64,000 nucleotides of DNA from NCBI RefSeq assembly GCF_000400465.1, contig NW_008806282.1, positions 372,001 to 436,000 of the forward strand. The letters are read 5' to 3'. Shown piece after piece: positions 53,257-64,000 of the stretch. The first letter of the stretch is position 1. The number at the start of each line of letters is the position of its first letter. The notes under the pieces are model-generated. The model was not told the DNA's origin and did no database searches. It saw only the letters and a list, made by a program, of their open reading frames with translations. This stretch comes from Wallemia ichthyophaga EXF-994 (Eukaryota > Basidiomycota > Wallemiomycetes > Wallemiales > Wallemiaceae). A program made the position numbers and the translations under genes.

Positions 53257-55216
53257 ATGTCCTCACAGCCGGTGGCTTCACTCAACGCCCCACCAAAGCT
53301 AAAGATACGCCCAACAAAGCTTTCAGCGGGACAATGTTCGTATGTATCGTTGTGTAAGGTATGTGTGGTTCTGGCCATTTGAAGACATTCTAACACCAGC
53401 CAAAGCTTGTACTACGCAAGAGAATGATTAGATTGGTTCTACTCACATTCCTCTCCACTTGCACTATCTTCTCTGTATCCACTTCAAATCTAAATGATAG
53501 AATCTGTGGGTTTTTGGATAATTCAAAGATAATATCACTCAAATATATCAACAGCATCCACAATATCACTCAATAGATTTTTATTCGCTGCAGTTGCCTT
53601 CTCTCTCAGCGTAATTCCAATCATTATAACCCGCAAATTGGCCTTGATAAGTGGGTTAAGAGTGTGTACTGTAAATATCCACACTCACACATACACCAGC
53701 CAAGCCTCCTCCTTCTCCTTCCTCTCCTTCCCAACGAATCAAATCTTTTCTCCTCAATAACAAAACATACAGCTCTACCAGTGTATATGCCCTAAGCGCT
53801 GTTATATACGCTATCTCTTTCCTCGCTTGCGTCTCTACTCACGAAGAAGACGCCCAATTCACCCCTTTCACCACTCACAAACGACGCGGCTGGCAGTTCA
53901 ACGAGAGGTTCATCTTCTTTATATTAAACGCTATTGTTCTCGCAATCAGCTACTCGATCTACCAGCTCTGGACTGACCGTTTCATCACGCGTTTCCCTTC
54001 CAACATCTCACAATCCATTTCTGAACGCGTACTAACACACTTGAAGCGTAACTTGGCCAGTGGTGTCAAGTTTTCCATCATTACCGTCCTCACTTGCCTT
54101 TCAAGCTACTTTCTACTCAAGAAGCCCATCTACCGCACACTCGCGACGTTCTCCCTTTCGACTTTCAGACCCCACCTGTTCTCCCTCCTGCGCCAGAACA
54201 ATCTCTCGTTCGGGCTAATTCTCCGCACTATGCTCTTCACTATCAGCCTCACCACTACATGGGAAGTCGCCAATACGCTCTTTGACGTCTACAGCGTGCA
54301 CCCCATGCTGATATCGAAAGTATCGCCCGCCTCCAACGACTGTCTACTCGATGGACTCGGCTGTGAAGACACGTATTACCGACACCTCGCCTATCTCGAA
54401 TTCGTGATGGTCTTCTCCACCGACAAGCAACGCCGGCTGTCCGTGTACGGCGACATCAACCGCAACCCTACTTCCTGGGATAAGTACCTTGGCTTGGCCG
54501 TGAAAGAGATGAGTGATGGTAGGAATAAGGTGCTGTCGAGAGGCGCGACAAGTGATGCAGCCATTGATAAACCTTTCCACCACTTGAACACTCCTAGCAC
54601 AGCCACTTCCACCGCCACCTCCAGCTCCGGCAAACACCTAAGAGTGCTTCAGGATGAGAAGATCTACCAACGTCCTCCCAGAAATACATTCGAGAGTACA
54701 GTCGATCAATCACAATCACCAAAGAGCACTCCAAGCTCCCTCCTCAAGGATGCACCCAAACCACTCGCTAAAGGTACACAAGATGCTGTCATAGGCTTTG
54801 ATAAGCTCCTCCCTAAAGATTTGCTAAGGATGCTTCGAAAGATACTCAACGGGAATGAGCAGGCTGTAGTGAATGCCAAAATTAAACTCATGGCACCTGA
54901 AATGAAACTAGTCAGTCTGTCTGCACTCGGATTGGCTTACCTTGGAGCAGCTTCGATCAACGAGGATCAGTACGGTCTCATCCAACACAGTATACCTCAC
55001 GTAATCGCTCAGCTAACCGAGACTCTCATTGTTTATGAGCGTTTCCAATCGGAGCTACTTAAATCCACTACACATATCCACGAGTTCAACACTAGAATGC
55101 AGGAATTGAGGAATGCACTCTCAGTTATCCTTGTCGCGTTTAAAGATTACATAGCCACTTTCAATCTAGATGAACAGGTTTCGGGTAGGGTTGATATTGC
55201 TCTTAGAGATTTGTAG
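53257..55216 (+). CDS. NDC1: Nuclear pore/spindle-pole membrane nucleoporin NDC1
   Basis: Exons 53257-53358, 53400-53505, 53555-53650 and 53700-55216 give 606 aa. About six hydrophobic helices lie in the N-terminal half (RMIRLVLLTFLSTCTIFSV, FLFAAVAFSLSVIPIIITR, VYALSAVIYAISFLACVS, RFIFFILNAIVLAISYSIY, FSIITVLTCLSSYFLL, ILRTMLFTISLTTTWEVAN). A soluble C-terminal domain then follows. A conserved block YRHLAYLEFVMVFSTDKQRR marks the family. Ndc1 anchors nuclear pores, and spindle pole bodies in fungi, in the nuclear envelope. Intron 2 is spliced to the CAG at 53554, which alone gives an uninterrupted second helix. Confidence 0.85.
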
Positions 55217-55265
55217 GGTTGTGGCATGTACAACTGTTAATTTATTTCTTACACTTACATATCGC

Positions 55266-57678
55266 TCACGCGCGCAACGCTATAACTATCCCCCATTGTT
55301 GGATGAGTGAGGAGACGACATCGTGAACTTTATCGTGAACTTTATCGCGCACTGAATTTACCGCTCCCGGCGACTTGCTCTCGCACTCCTCTTCCACCGC
55401 CACCAGTGTCTCTACAACCATATCACGCTTGGCGGAGTCCCCACACCTATCCCATACACCCGCCAAAGCATACAGACAGTCGCAGCGCCTGGTAGCATCT
55501 TGCAGTTTCTCATAGATATGCTCAGCCTTGATGAGGAGTGCGCCAGCCATTCGCATGTCTGTGGAAGATGTCAGATTGGTTGTGTCGCCAGCTGAACCAA
55601 TTACCGTCATCTGCGATGGCCTTCTCGGCATATATTGCACACGCTCGCGCCTGTACCGCGCGGTCGGGGGAGTGGATAGCTCTTTCGAACATTCCGTCGC
55701 TGTCGCCCACATCTATACCATACTGATAGCGCGTCTCCATCCCGACCAGCTCAACAAATGCTCTGAGTTTGAGAGGGAAATACTGGCGAGTGTCAGCCAT
55801 CTTGAATGCCAACAGGAGATGCTCGAGTGCGAGATCCCTATTGCCCTGTGTAAGAATGGCGTGTGAGAATTGAGTTGAGTGGTAAGTAGAGTCACCAAAC
55901 ACCCACATCACTTGCAATACATTGCGAAATTAGCCCATCAATCCTGCCTATCATACCAACCTCACTAGACGCAGCCGACGCAGGGCCTTTCCTGTGTTGG
56001 TTCCTGGTTTTCGGTTCAGTCGTGTCTATCATCACTCTTCACCACCCACATTCTCTGTGAACGGCGTCGCAGCACTGCCCATACTCCCTCTGTCCAGGTT
56101 GCATACTCGACGAGATTGATCTCGCTCAGCAGCTTCTCATCGAACAGGCACTGTAGTGCTCTTGTGTAGTCCCCGTTCTGCGCATACTGGTTGGATATAT
56201 TTATGCGAGTTGTTAGCTGTGCAGATGTGTGCCACGTATCGCCATGTGTTGCCAATTTTTGGTATATGTCGCGGATAGATTTGATGCCTGTGTTGAGTAT
56301 TTCGATTGTTAGTTGTGGTTGTGCATAGCTACGCTTCTAAGACGCACCAGCTAGCTCCCATATCGCTGCATTCACAGCTGCCCATGTCTGTAGTGATGCA
56401 TCCACCTTATCAAGTGCAGATGCCTCATCCAGCCTCACCAGCGCTCTGGTAGAGCGGGTCATCAACTCGCTCAGCTTATCGCCCTGCGTGTCTTCGTTGG
56501 AGGTTTTCAGCGTGTATACACTTGACTCACATTACCAATCGCTACCCTAATATCAAACAACTCGTCCATCACCGTTATGTCGTCCGAGGCGAGCGATTTC
56601 GCATGGGGATCGGGACAGGCAAGCTTTCTGTCTAGCTGGCGAAGCAGTCTGTTAGACAGTTAGAATGAAAACGTCGCAAAAAATAAACCCACCTGTTGCA
56701 CCCATTCAGTGTCTCTATATCCTTCGATATCCGAGACATGGTGAGCGACTCATTGAGCACACGCCGAGCCTCCTCTATCACACCCTGAGAAATGAAGAAA
56801 GACGCCAGCGATAGCAAAGCGTGCTGGTGCGAACCTGAGCCGGTTATGGTATCCGAATTGATTGACGAAGGTCTGTAGTCGAAGAATTTGCGCAGGCTAT
56901 CAGAACCGCTGTGAATATCAGATTTGTTGAAAGCAGTCTGGAATCTGTAGAGGAAGTTGGAGAGATAACAGCAAGATAAGGACACGTACTCATTGAAAGC
57001 TTCGACACGTCTTGGAATGATCTCATCGACTTCTGAACTTGACCAGGAGAGTACTGAGAGTAAATTTATATAAGCCTGATGAGAAGAAACCACTTGAAAC
57101 TTACATTGATGCTCATATTGGCCGACTTGGGAGACAGAAGTATCGGTAGAAATAAATGCTTGAAATGCATTGAGGAGGTCTATGGAGCCTTCAAAGGTGA
57201 GGTTCGATTTGGTGGAATAGGCTTTGCGGATAAAAAGGCCAAATAAGCTGAATGGGTCGATTTGGTGATCTTGATAGATCTGAGTGGGAATAACGGGGTG
57301 TAATTATGAGTACGAGTGGTATGAAAGCACTCCAAACTCACTCCATCTGCCATTGGCTGTATCAGATTGAAAATATCCTTATAAAAGTCATCGAGATCGT
57401 TTACGGTTGTGATTCTACTTGGAAACTCTCGAAGTTGGCTGTAGAGTGTACGACTGTTATCCAAATCCAATGAATCGCTCAGAAGATTCTTCCAGTTGTG
57501 CTCAACCTTATCGGTCTTGGTTTGAATGAGTAGGCGTGACTAGGCTGGTATATTTTCGACTCACTTGCAATATCAACTTAGTTATGTAAATTAATAAGTT
57601 ATTGTATAATGTCTCGTTCTTTGTCTTAATTTCTAATCTCTTAGTCAAATATATTAAAATCAATACCTTCAATTCCAT
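55266..57678 (-). CDS. APC5: Anaphase-promoting complex subunit 5 (APC5), apparent frame conflict
   Basis: Ten exons (57678-57565, 57515-57342, 57279-56990, 56944-56693, 56648-56531, 56483-56348, 56288-56050, 56003-55907, 55845-55605, 55558-55266) encode about 650 aa. Family features include DPFSLFGLFIRKAYSTKSNL and the Apc5 TPR signature SGSHQHALLSLASFFISQGV followed by IEEARRVLNESLTMSR. Later TPR-like repeats (YAQNGDYTRALQCLFDEKLL, DLALEHLLLAFKMADTRQY) continue to the end. APC5 is a scaffold TPR subunit of the APC/C ubiquitin ligase. Exon 6 ends in phase 1 but exon 7 needs phase 0; an A4 run (56280-56283 region) may hold one extra base. Alternatively a GTGAAT donor at 56375 restores frame with an 87 nt intron. 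Confidence 0.78.
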
Positions 57679-57721
57679 TTTGAGGTGACGTGACGGTACA
57701 AGTATGACACCTATTATATTC

Positions 57722-60271
57722 TCAATCATCATCACTATTATAAGTTAAATACACCATATCCCCTTCATCTGGTGATATTATCAGCGTTAGCAGATCCCGA
57801 CCCACTTCCGACAGATACTCCATATCTTCCTTATACGTCTCACTTAGAAAGTCCGGACACTGTGCAAATGCTATCCGCCCTAGACTCACTATACACATGT
57901 GTTGAAATGATGCTCTATTATTTTGCAGCTTTTGAGCCAATTTCGCCTCGTTGGTTGTTATTATTAACTTGTGTAGCAGATGCAGCGTCGGTATTATTCG
58001 ATCAACCACCATCTCTGTCGAGTACTCCATCTCTGAAGGATAAAGCATTACGCTGTCTTCGTTCCACAGCATACCACTGTCTTTTGCCAACAGGTTGATC
58101 AAAGAAGGTATCAATACTTTGCTGTCAGCTAGCGTCGTCAGTACCGTATCATCATCTACAGATACCGTATGTAGTAATGATAAGATTAAAAGCTGGTGAT
58201 GGTGCGTGTCTAATGCTGTCATTCCTCCATGTCGTGTCGTAAGGTATCCAGAGAGCATACTCAATAATGTTGCATTGTACCCGTTCTCTGCGCTAGGCAC
58301 TTGATTGCTTCGTGGCTGGTTTAATATTCCCACTGTCAAAAGCCTATGCGCAGACGCGAATAACAGAAACCTTGTCCATCTATGTACACACCACCATTTC
58401 TGACTTGGTAGCAGTGGTATTTGTAAAGCCTCCGAGTTTATCAAAAGCGGAGTCAATCTAATCTACGTTAGTTTGTACTATCAATAAACCCACAAAACTC
58501 ACTTGTTCGGATAAATATCTTGAGATTGGAGCACTATAATTTCGAGCAAATTTAGTACACAGTCTGTGAGATTATCTTTGATCACTTCTTCTACTATCAA
58601 TTCAGGCTCGTTGGACTCTTCAACGCCCTTGATACTCTTACCCGGCTTCAAGTGGGCAAGTATGAGGTCGATTATAGATGACACAAGCGATACTCCCTCT
58701 CTACCACTACTGGGATCCAACAGACACCCCAGTATATTTTCATGTGCATAGACAAGAGATGCCAGCAATGCTAATGTCTCAGCTAGATGGGAGAGCATTT
58801 GACAGTTGAGGAAAACCTGCACGAAGACGTTTAGACTCTTAACGACCTTATTAATGGCATCGCCCTGATCGAACTCCATCACCGTCTCCCCAAATGTCTC
58901 GAGCAGCTTTATAGATGCCTTGTTATACCTTTCCACATCTCTAGCTACAGCATTTTCATCAAACGGTGCATTTAAGATTAGTTGAAGTGTCAGCTGTCTA
59001 TATGCCTTGGTTGATATTGAAGGATAGCAGCATATATGACTGAAGATAAGCTGCGTAATTTCAGTCCAGACGTTAGAGACGCCAGCTTTCTCAGCTGAGA
59101 TTTCTTTGCTTTTCTGCAAGAAAGGCTGCTCGCTTTCCCAGTCCATATCGTCGCCATCTCTATTTATGCGAGTCTTGCCTATGTTTCCATTTGCTTTTGC
59201 ATTTGCACGTGCTGTTGCTGGCTTGTGTATTGCATGAGGCGCAGTTGTCTTACTGCGCGTGTGAGAGGACGGCGAAGCAGCGGCGAACGAGTCGTGAAAG
59301 TCGCTGAAGCCTTCAAGAGGCGGTCTTGGTTGACGCCGCTGTGTTTTTTCCGGGCTGGCTGTGCTAATTCTCGATCGTGACAACTCCGAAGTCTCAGCTT
59401 CGTGTTGCTGTAGTTATTCGAGCATGGTCAGTGAGACATGTCAAGCAAATACAACGACTCACTTTGAACATCATGTTGACTTCCATCTTCTCGTTATTCG
59501 CCTCAGACTTCTTGTTCAGCTCGCTATTGAGTGCGATTAAACGCATATTCTCCATACGAAGCTTCTCCCTTTGTGTCTTGAGCTCTTCTTGATCCTTTGT
59601 GCATAGTTATATGGTGCACTACGCAACAGCAACTAGAAGCACTCACTTTCAATGCCTGTCTTCTGACTGTCTCAATTTCACCCTGAGCGCGAAAATTAAT
59701 CTCGTATTGTGCATTCAACTGGTTCGAAGTCTGCATTCGTTTCTCCATTTCCTGAGAGAGGTTAGAATGAGGCTGCAAAATGCGCCATCCTCCCCACCTC
59801 ATCATGCTGTCTACGCAACCTCGCAATCTCGACTGCAAGACCACTGCCACTGCTACCTCGCGAAGAAGGAGCAGCAGCAGAAACAGCAGACGTAGCGCGC
59901 ACGGGCTCAACATTAAACGCCGGTGTAGACCTAGCCTGAGCAGATGCCCCAAACGATTTATTATCTAAATCTAAGCTTCCATCCTCACCATTATGTTGGT
60001 TATCGGTAGCAAGTGGATTCCTAAAGGCGGAGGCGGGTTTTGAGGGCTTGGGTATATCAAGGCGTTGCGCTGAGCGTGCGAGAGTGTTGGATATCGAAGG
60101 ACCAGTTCTCCGTGTTAGCTTGCGTGGTGGTGGATCGTCGGGAGAAGGCACATCGATGGGAGAATCAAAGGGCTTTGGCTTCTGTGAGGCTAGGAAGTGG
60201 GCCTCAGTAGCTGCTATCTTATTCAGCGTTTCTGGATCGAGATCGAAATCTTCGATATCATCATCAGACAT
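57722..60271 (-). CDS. DNA-damage checkpoint protein, ATRIP/Rad26/Ddc2 homologue
   Basis: Five exons (60271-59798, 59751-59647, 59594-59463, 59407-58503, 58457-57722) give 783 aa. The N-terminus starts MSDDDIEDFDLDPETLNKI, an acidic region of the type that binds RPA. A coiled coil spans exons 2-3 (EIARLRRQHDE, EMEKRMQTSNQLNAQYEINF, ELKTQREKLRMENMRLIALN). A long helical C-terminal domain follows (HEAT-like), ending in an acidic tail. This order matches ATRIP, the obligate partner that brings ATR kinase to RPA-coated DNA. Sequence conservation in this family is low, so the assignment rests mainly on architecture. Confidence 0.72.
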
Positions 60272-60342
60272 TTAGATAACGGTGGTTTGAGTGCAAGAAA
60301 CAAGAAATACAAGTAAATTTACAATAAAAGATCAGCAAAGCT

Positions 60343-61239
60343 TCAATCGTGACAGATTGACGCGGCGTACTGCTCAACAGATGTCCAAGGAACATCAAAC
60401 ATCTTGTCGTCATTATGGACAGAAAAGTCTATTGATCCTTCGCTGGCGATTAGGTGCATAGTGGCTTTAAATGCATCAGTTGGATCACCCTGAATCTTAC
60501 CAGACTTGAATTGCTCGTATTTCTCGAGGTATTCATCTCGCTTCTGGTCAACAAGTACAACAGGCTGCTTGGTCTTCTCCTCAAAAATCTTGGCGTAATC
60601 GTGAATAGTTTTGCAATCTGAGCAAATGTATATCTCGTCTTTGAGTGCACCAATATGTTCAAATGGTGTGGCTGCCAACAAGGCAACAACAGAGCTGAGA
60701 TCGTTGAGTGAGGTGACAGCGACTCTCTCCTTTGAAGAAAGCACCTTCCACTCAAGCTGTTTCATGTCAAATAGTTTACCAAACGTGAATTCCATGATGA
60801 TTCCATTGTAGAGGCTAACAGTCTTGAAATCGAACTGCCTAGCATGCTCGCGGTGACGCTGCTTTGCTTCAAAGACAGAAATCTTATTGAATTGCGTTTT
60901 GTGGTAGTCGACGCCAAACTCTGAGGGAATGTAGAGCTTGACGTTGGTAGAAGCCATTGCAGCGAGAAGCTTATCAGCCGATGCAGAGGTTTCTGGGGTG
61001 ATACTGACTGCTGAGACAACAACGTCAATTCCTTGGAGTTGCTGCATTAGATTTTGCTCGTCGTTGTAATCGAGGTGGATGGTTTCATCGGCATTTGCGA
61101 TAGTCGTGGGTCTGTTGACACCTGCAACAACCCTCCCAAGCTTGCCATTCTCTTTGGCAATAAGGAGTTTGTTAAAGATACGCTGACCGACAAAGCCAGT
61201 TGGGCCAATAATCAAAACTGTTGAGTTGCTTATAGTCAT
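60343..61239 (-). CDS. NmrA-like atypical short-chain dehydrogenase/reductase
   Basis: A single exon of 298 aa. The nucleotide-binding motif VLIIGPTGFVGQRIF lies at the N-terminus, followed by GVNRPTT (second-base specificity region) and VDVVVSAVS-like and YIPSEFGVDYHK segments characteristic of NmrA/isoflavone-reductase-like proteins. Members are either NADPH sensors or reductases; the catalytic Lys cannot be judged with confidence (KISVFEAKQRHREHA is a candidate). The promoter region is shared with the pterin dehydratase on the other strand. Confidence 0.88.
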   Translation of the reverse strand: MTISNSTVLIIGPTGFVGQRIFNKLLIAKENGKLGRVVAGVNRPTTIANADETIHLDYNDEQNLMQQLQGIDVVVSAVSITPETSASADKLLAAMASTNVKLYIPSEFGVDYHKTQFNKISVFEAKQRHREHARQFDFKTVSLYNGIIMEFTFGKLFDMKQLEWKVLSSKERVAVTSLNDLSSVVALLAATPFEHIGALKDEIYICSDCKTIHDYAKIFEEKTKQPVVLVDQKRDEYLEKYEQFKSGKIQGDPTDAFKATMHLIASEGSIDFSVHNDDKMFDVPWTSVEQYAASICHD

Positions 61240-61496
61240 TACAGTTCAAGTCTAACGAGTAGATTGCGTGTGGGCGCGATTTTATAGACCTAGACTAGAC
61301 ACGCATGTCTCGTTACAGGCGTGCTATATAGCTTCCAGTGTAAATTGAATATTCCAGAATCCCCGATGTATGATAGTCTAAATATTCAAATTTCAAGCAT
61401 TATAAAGAGGCTACGCGTTGGTTGAACCTATTCAACTTATTCATGCTCAGCCTGTGCCAAAGAGTACTGCCAAAGCCTGCAATAAATATAGGTAGA

Positions 61497-61962
61497 ATGT
61501 CCTCTAGCGTTGTGTCCCAAGAATGTCCTTGTCCTCCTCACCGCAGCGACGCTTCACCAAGTTTATTGAATAATGATGAAATGGCCGAGATAATTCCAAA
61601 GCTGGAAAACTACAAGCAGCGCGATAACAGCATAGAGAGGCTCTACACGTTTAAAGGGTTTAGAGGAGCCGTTAAGTTTATAAACGCCGTCGCAGATGAA
61701 TGCGTGAAGCATAATGTGAGTTGGGGTGTTTGAATCATAGCCACAGCCACAGCCCACAGCTCACCGATAACAGCACCATCCAACGATCACCAACATGTAT
61801 GGTCATGTTAGACTGAATTGGCTGACGCACTCCACAGCGCAAGCCGTGCCTGGGATTACATCGAAAGACATTGAGCTAGCGTGGGAATGCAACAAGGCTT
61901 ATCAAACAGCATTCGGTGCTAGGCCTTATAACGATAGAGAGAGGGAATTGGAAGGAATGTAA
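61497..61962 (+). CDS. Pterin-4a-carbinolamine dehydratase
   Basis: Exons 61497-61715 and 61774-61962 give 135 aa. The intron falls inside the active-site region: CVKHN ends exon 1 and HHPTITNMYGHVRLNWLTHS starts exon 2, restoring the conserved NHHP histidines. YTFKGFRGAVKFINAVAD and GITSKDIELAWECN complete the fold. The enzyme dehydrates 4a-hydroxytetrahydropterin; in fungi its pathway role is poorly defined. The start used is the ATG at 61497; a longer frame upstream (MNLFNLFMLSL) exists. Confidence 0.92.
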
Positions 61963-62046
61963 ATTAAACGCTTATTTTAGATATATCCTGTTTATTACTT
62001 GATACGATCATTATCACCTCTGCCAGAAGCGTTGAGGAGCTGCGAA

Positions 62047-62559
62047 ATGGGAAATGCGATTCAAACTTTATTCGATCCACCTTTACCTGATCTAATCAGG
62101 GTGGCTATACTCGGCTGCAGATACCTAGCCTTTGGCGTCGCTTTCCCTATCATCTTCTTGATGTCAGTCTGTTTATCTTGATTTGAAGAAAACCTTCTCA
62201 ATCTCAATTCCAGGCTACTTGACGCATCTGCTTACGTTGTTTTCAGAACTCTCGGTGTTTACGCTAGACGTGTGCGTGTGGTCGATAACGTTTCAAATCC
62301 AATTGCTGTCGATATAGCCACAATTAGTTCTGTTGAGAAGAAGGAAAACTCTTCCCTCATCAGAAATGCTTTTCTCGAAGGCATAAACAATGATAATTTC
62401 AATAAACGCTCTAATATCAACAAACAATGTTTGAAAACTTTGGCTAGCAACTTGAAAGCTAGCTCAAATGATCTACACGCTCATAAAGCAGCAAATATTC
62501 CTCTACCTCCAGACGCTGACAGGGGTTTAAGACATCGTCAGCCTCTTACTGCTGCTTGA
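62047..62559 (+). CDS. Small membrane protein of unknown function
   Basis: Exons 62047-62162 and 62214-62559 with a 51 nt intron (GTCAGT donor) give 153 aa. Residues about 18-52 form one or two hydrophobic helices split by the intron (VAILGCRYLAFGVAFPIIFL, then LLDASAYVVFRTLG). A polar, Asn/Ser/Lys-rich tail ends with PLPPDADRGLRHRQ. I do not recognise the family. Confidence 0.6.
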
Positions 62560-63338
62560 ATACACCCTCCTTGGCCTATTGGTCGCAGTTAGCATACCTC
62601 CACGCATTTCTTCACGACGACACAAATACATTTGTATTACTAGCGGTAGTGGGGTAATCTCAATCTCACAAGGGCTCTCTCAATCTCGGTCTGTCTTCTC
62701 TTTTCCTCTTCATCTTCTTCTCGCGGTCTCTAATTGAGCATAGTTCGCTTCGCTCTTGGTTAAATCTCATGTAAAAGTATACAATATATCAGAGCATGTA
62801 GTGTGTCTTTGTTGTGGGTGTTGTGGGTGCTGTGCTTGTCGTGGTTGCTGATTAGGCTGTTCCGATGGCAAAAGAAAGACATCGAAATATAAATCAATGT
62901 TATCAATTTATTCCACTCTCACTACCGATAAATTTCTTATCGCCTATTCGCGTTTGTAGATCCCTCGTTCCTGGCCGTGGATCCGATATCTCAGCCAATA
63001 AGAGCCCCTGGTTGCTGATAAAACGAATTTGCAGTATCGGCGCGTAGCTTGTCTATGTAATTACTACACTAGAATTCATTAATGCTATAAAATTTCATGA
63101 TTTCTTTGAGGAATCGCAAAAATCTTAATTGTTCGGCTTAAAACAGGACGACGATAGGAAGAAGAGCTCCTACATATTTTCACGGCCGTAATTATCTCAA
63201 TTCTTATTCATTCTTCCTGGTTTACTTCCACGCTACTGTCTTATCATCTGAATATCACCTAACCAACTTAAACGAATACAATTATGTTCTCATAAAAGAA
63301 AAAGTAAAAGGCGCACATAAAGCTGAAGGAAACAACAA
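62560..63338. other. Gene-free region
   Basis: Pyrimidine-rich and AT-rich sequence with only short frames. A 60-codon frame (62865-63047) has no recognisable content. No RNA gene or repeat was identified. Confidence 0.5.
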
Positions 63339-64000
63339 GTGAACTTCGAATCAGGCAGCAGCTCTGAGCAAGTACCAGAAATTTATCCAGCTTCAGTCGT
63401 GCTCGATCTCTATTACAGCCTCTATCCAGAAAGATTAAACAGTCTCATGAGCTTGAAATTGGTGTTAATGGTACCTCTCACGATGGTCACCATTCTCGAT
63501 GTCCGAACCGCCCAGACGTGCCAGATCCAGATCCCACACTCTACGAGATACCAGTTGTTGTCATCAACTTGAAAGCTTTCGAAAAAGCGAAGCAGGTCCC
63601 AGTACTCGACAAACAGCTTCAAAAGTTCAGGAAAAAAAGCAAAACATAGAGGAAGTCATCTGGGCAGACAGTGGACAATCAAAAATGGACAGCAGCTTTA
63701 AAGAATGCTCAAAACGAGTACAAGATTGTGAAGAGTTGCGCTCAATCGCATCGACTGATTTGCATATCATAGTGTATGAGGGGCTGCGTGAATCAGATCA
63801 AAGTGGTGGAACGGCTTTTTGGAAAAATCAATACAGTATTCTCACGGACAATTATAAGGGTGACTACAATTAGCAATTGTCAAAGTCCTACACCAGCAAT
63901 GACGCTACTCAGCGTCTCTCTATCGCTTGTAATACCTTACTAGGCATTCTTTCTACCTTTGCCGATTATCAACATTTTTATTCAGACCAAGCTTACTCGT
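63339..64000 (+). pseudogene. Decayed or incompletely resolved gene at the right edge
   Basis: Coding-like sequence occurs in three plus-strand frames in succession. About 63340-63450 reads YPASVVLDLYYSLYPERLNS. Then 63450-63648 reads LEIGVNGTSHDGHHSRCPN and, farther on, LYEIPVVVINLKAFEKAKQ in another frame. Finally 63650-63870 reads EEVIWADSGQSKMDSSFKE and LRSIASTDLHIIVYEGLR. After a TAG at 63871-63873, the last frame stays open to the window end (DATQRLSIACNTLLGILSTF). No canonical introns join the frames. Frameshifts plus an internal stop point to a pseudogene, but an edge-truncated gene with unusual splicing is possible. The family is unknown. Confidence 0.4.

Noticed and set aside
53521-53585. 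TAG at 53576 as the NDC1 intron 2 acceptor
   Set aside because: It gives the wrong phase after the GTGGGT donor. The upstream CAG at 53554 keeps the frame and an intact transmembrane helix.
57061-57110. A GTAAGT...CATCAG intron in APC5
   Set aside because: It would be only 29 nt long and shift the frame. Reading straight through is open and keeps the next exon in phase.
1-64000. Transposons, CRISPR arrays, rRNA genes and tRNA genes
   Set aside because: No terminal repeats, integrase or transposase motifs, spaced repeat arrays, or convincing cloverleaf sequences were seen. A tRNAscan run would be decisive for tRNAs.

Overview
The window is nuclear DNA from a fungus with a compact genome, most likely a basidiomycete. 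Genes lie 40-500 bp apart on both strands. Most are interrupted by 44-59 nt introns with GTGAGT-type donors, CTNAC/ACTAAC-like branch sites and CAG or TAG acceptors. The genus cannot be fixed from sequence alone; intron size and density would suit an early-diverging compact basidiomycete such as Wallemia, but that is inference.

Layout. 1-0.45 kb: a membrane protein running off the left edge. 1.1-16.6 kb: housekeeping genes (RPS20, UPF2, a mitochondrial inner-membrane protein, a DH-BAR RhoGEF, YJU2, VPS23), then a divergent pair made of a fatty-acid dioxygenase and a heme-thiolate peroxygenase, then SNF4/AMPK gamma and ATP5/OSCP. 16.6-22.4 kb: a gene-poor island holding a tandem family of small secreted cysteine-rich proteins (four intact copies, one dead copy) and a decayed membrane-protein locus. 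22.4-35.9 kb: EXO84, a small uncharacterised protein, TIM17, an H3K9 methyltransferase, a CUS2/TAT-SF1 splicing factor, TRP4, a tail-anchored inositol 5-phosphatase, sideroflexin and a twin-CX9C protein. 35.9-52 kb: CIA2, a trypsin-fold protease, UPF3, an MDR oxidoreductase, a TRAIP-like RING protein, RPN7, eIF2B gamma, UTP13, a divergent H2A/H2B pair and eIF2B epsilon. 52-64 kb: a MUG113-like protein, NDC1, APC5, an ATRIP/Rad26 homologue, an NmrA-like SDR, a pterin dehydratase, a small membrane protein, and a decayed or partial gene at the right edge.

Functional links. UPF2 and UPF3 are two of the three core NMD factors. GCD1 and GCD6 form the catalytic core of eIF2B and lie about 5 kb apart. 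H2A and H2B share one promoter. The dioxygenase and peroxygenase share a 425 bp intergenic region and could form an oxylipin module: the dioxygenase has lost the C-terminal P450 half of the Ppo fusion, and a separate heme-thiolate enzyme sits beside it. The cysteine-rich array is the most accessory-looking part of the window and the best candidate for something undescribed.

No transposon, CRISPR array, rRNA or convincing tRNA was seen. Exon boundaries were placed by eye from reading frame plus splice signals. Two genes (H3K9 methyltransferase, APC5) keep a reading-frame conflict that I could not remove with canonical splice sites.
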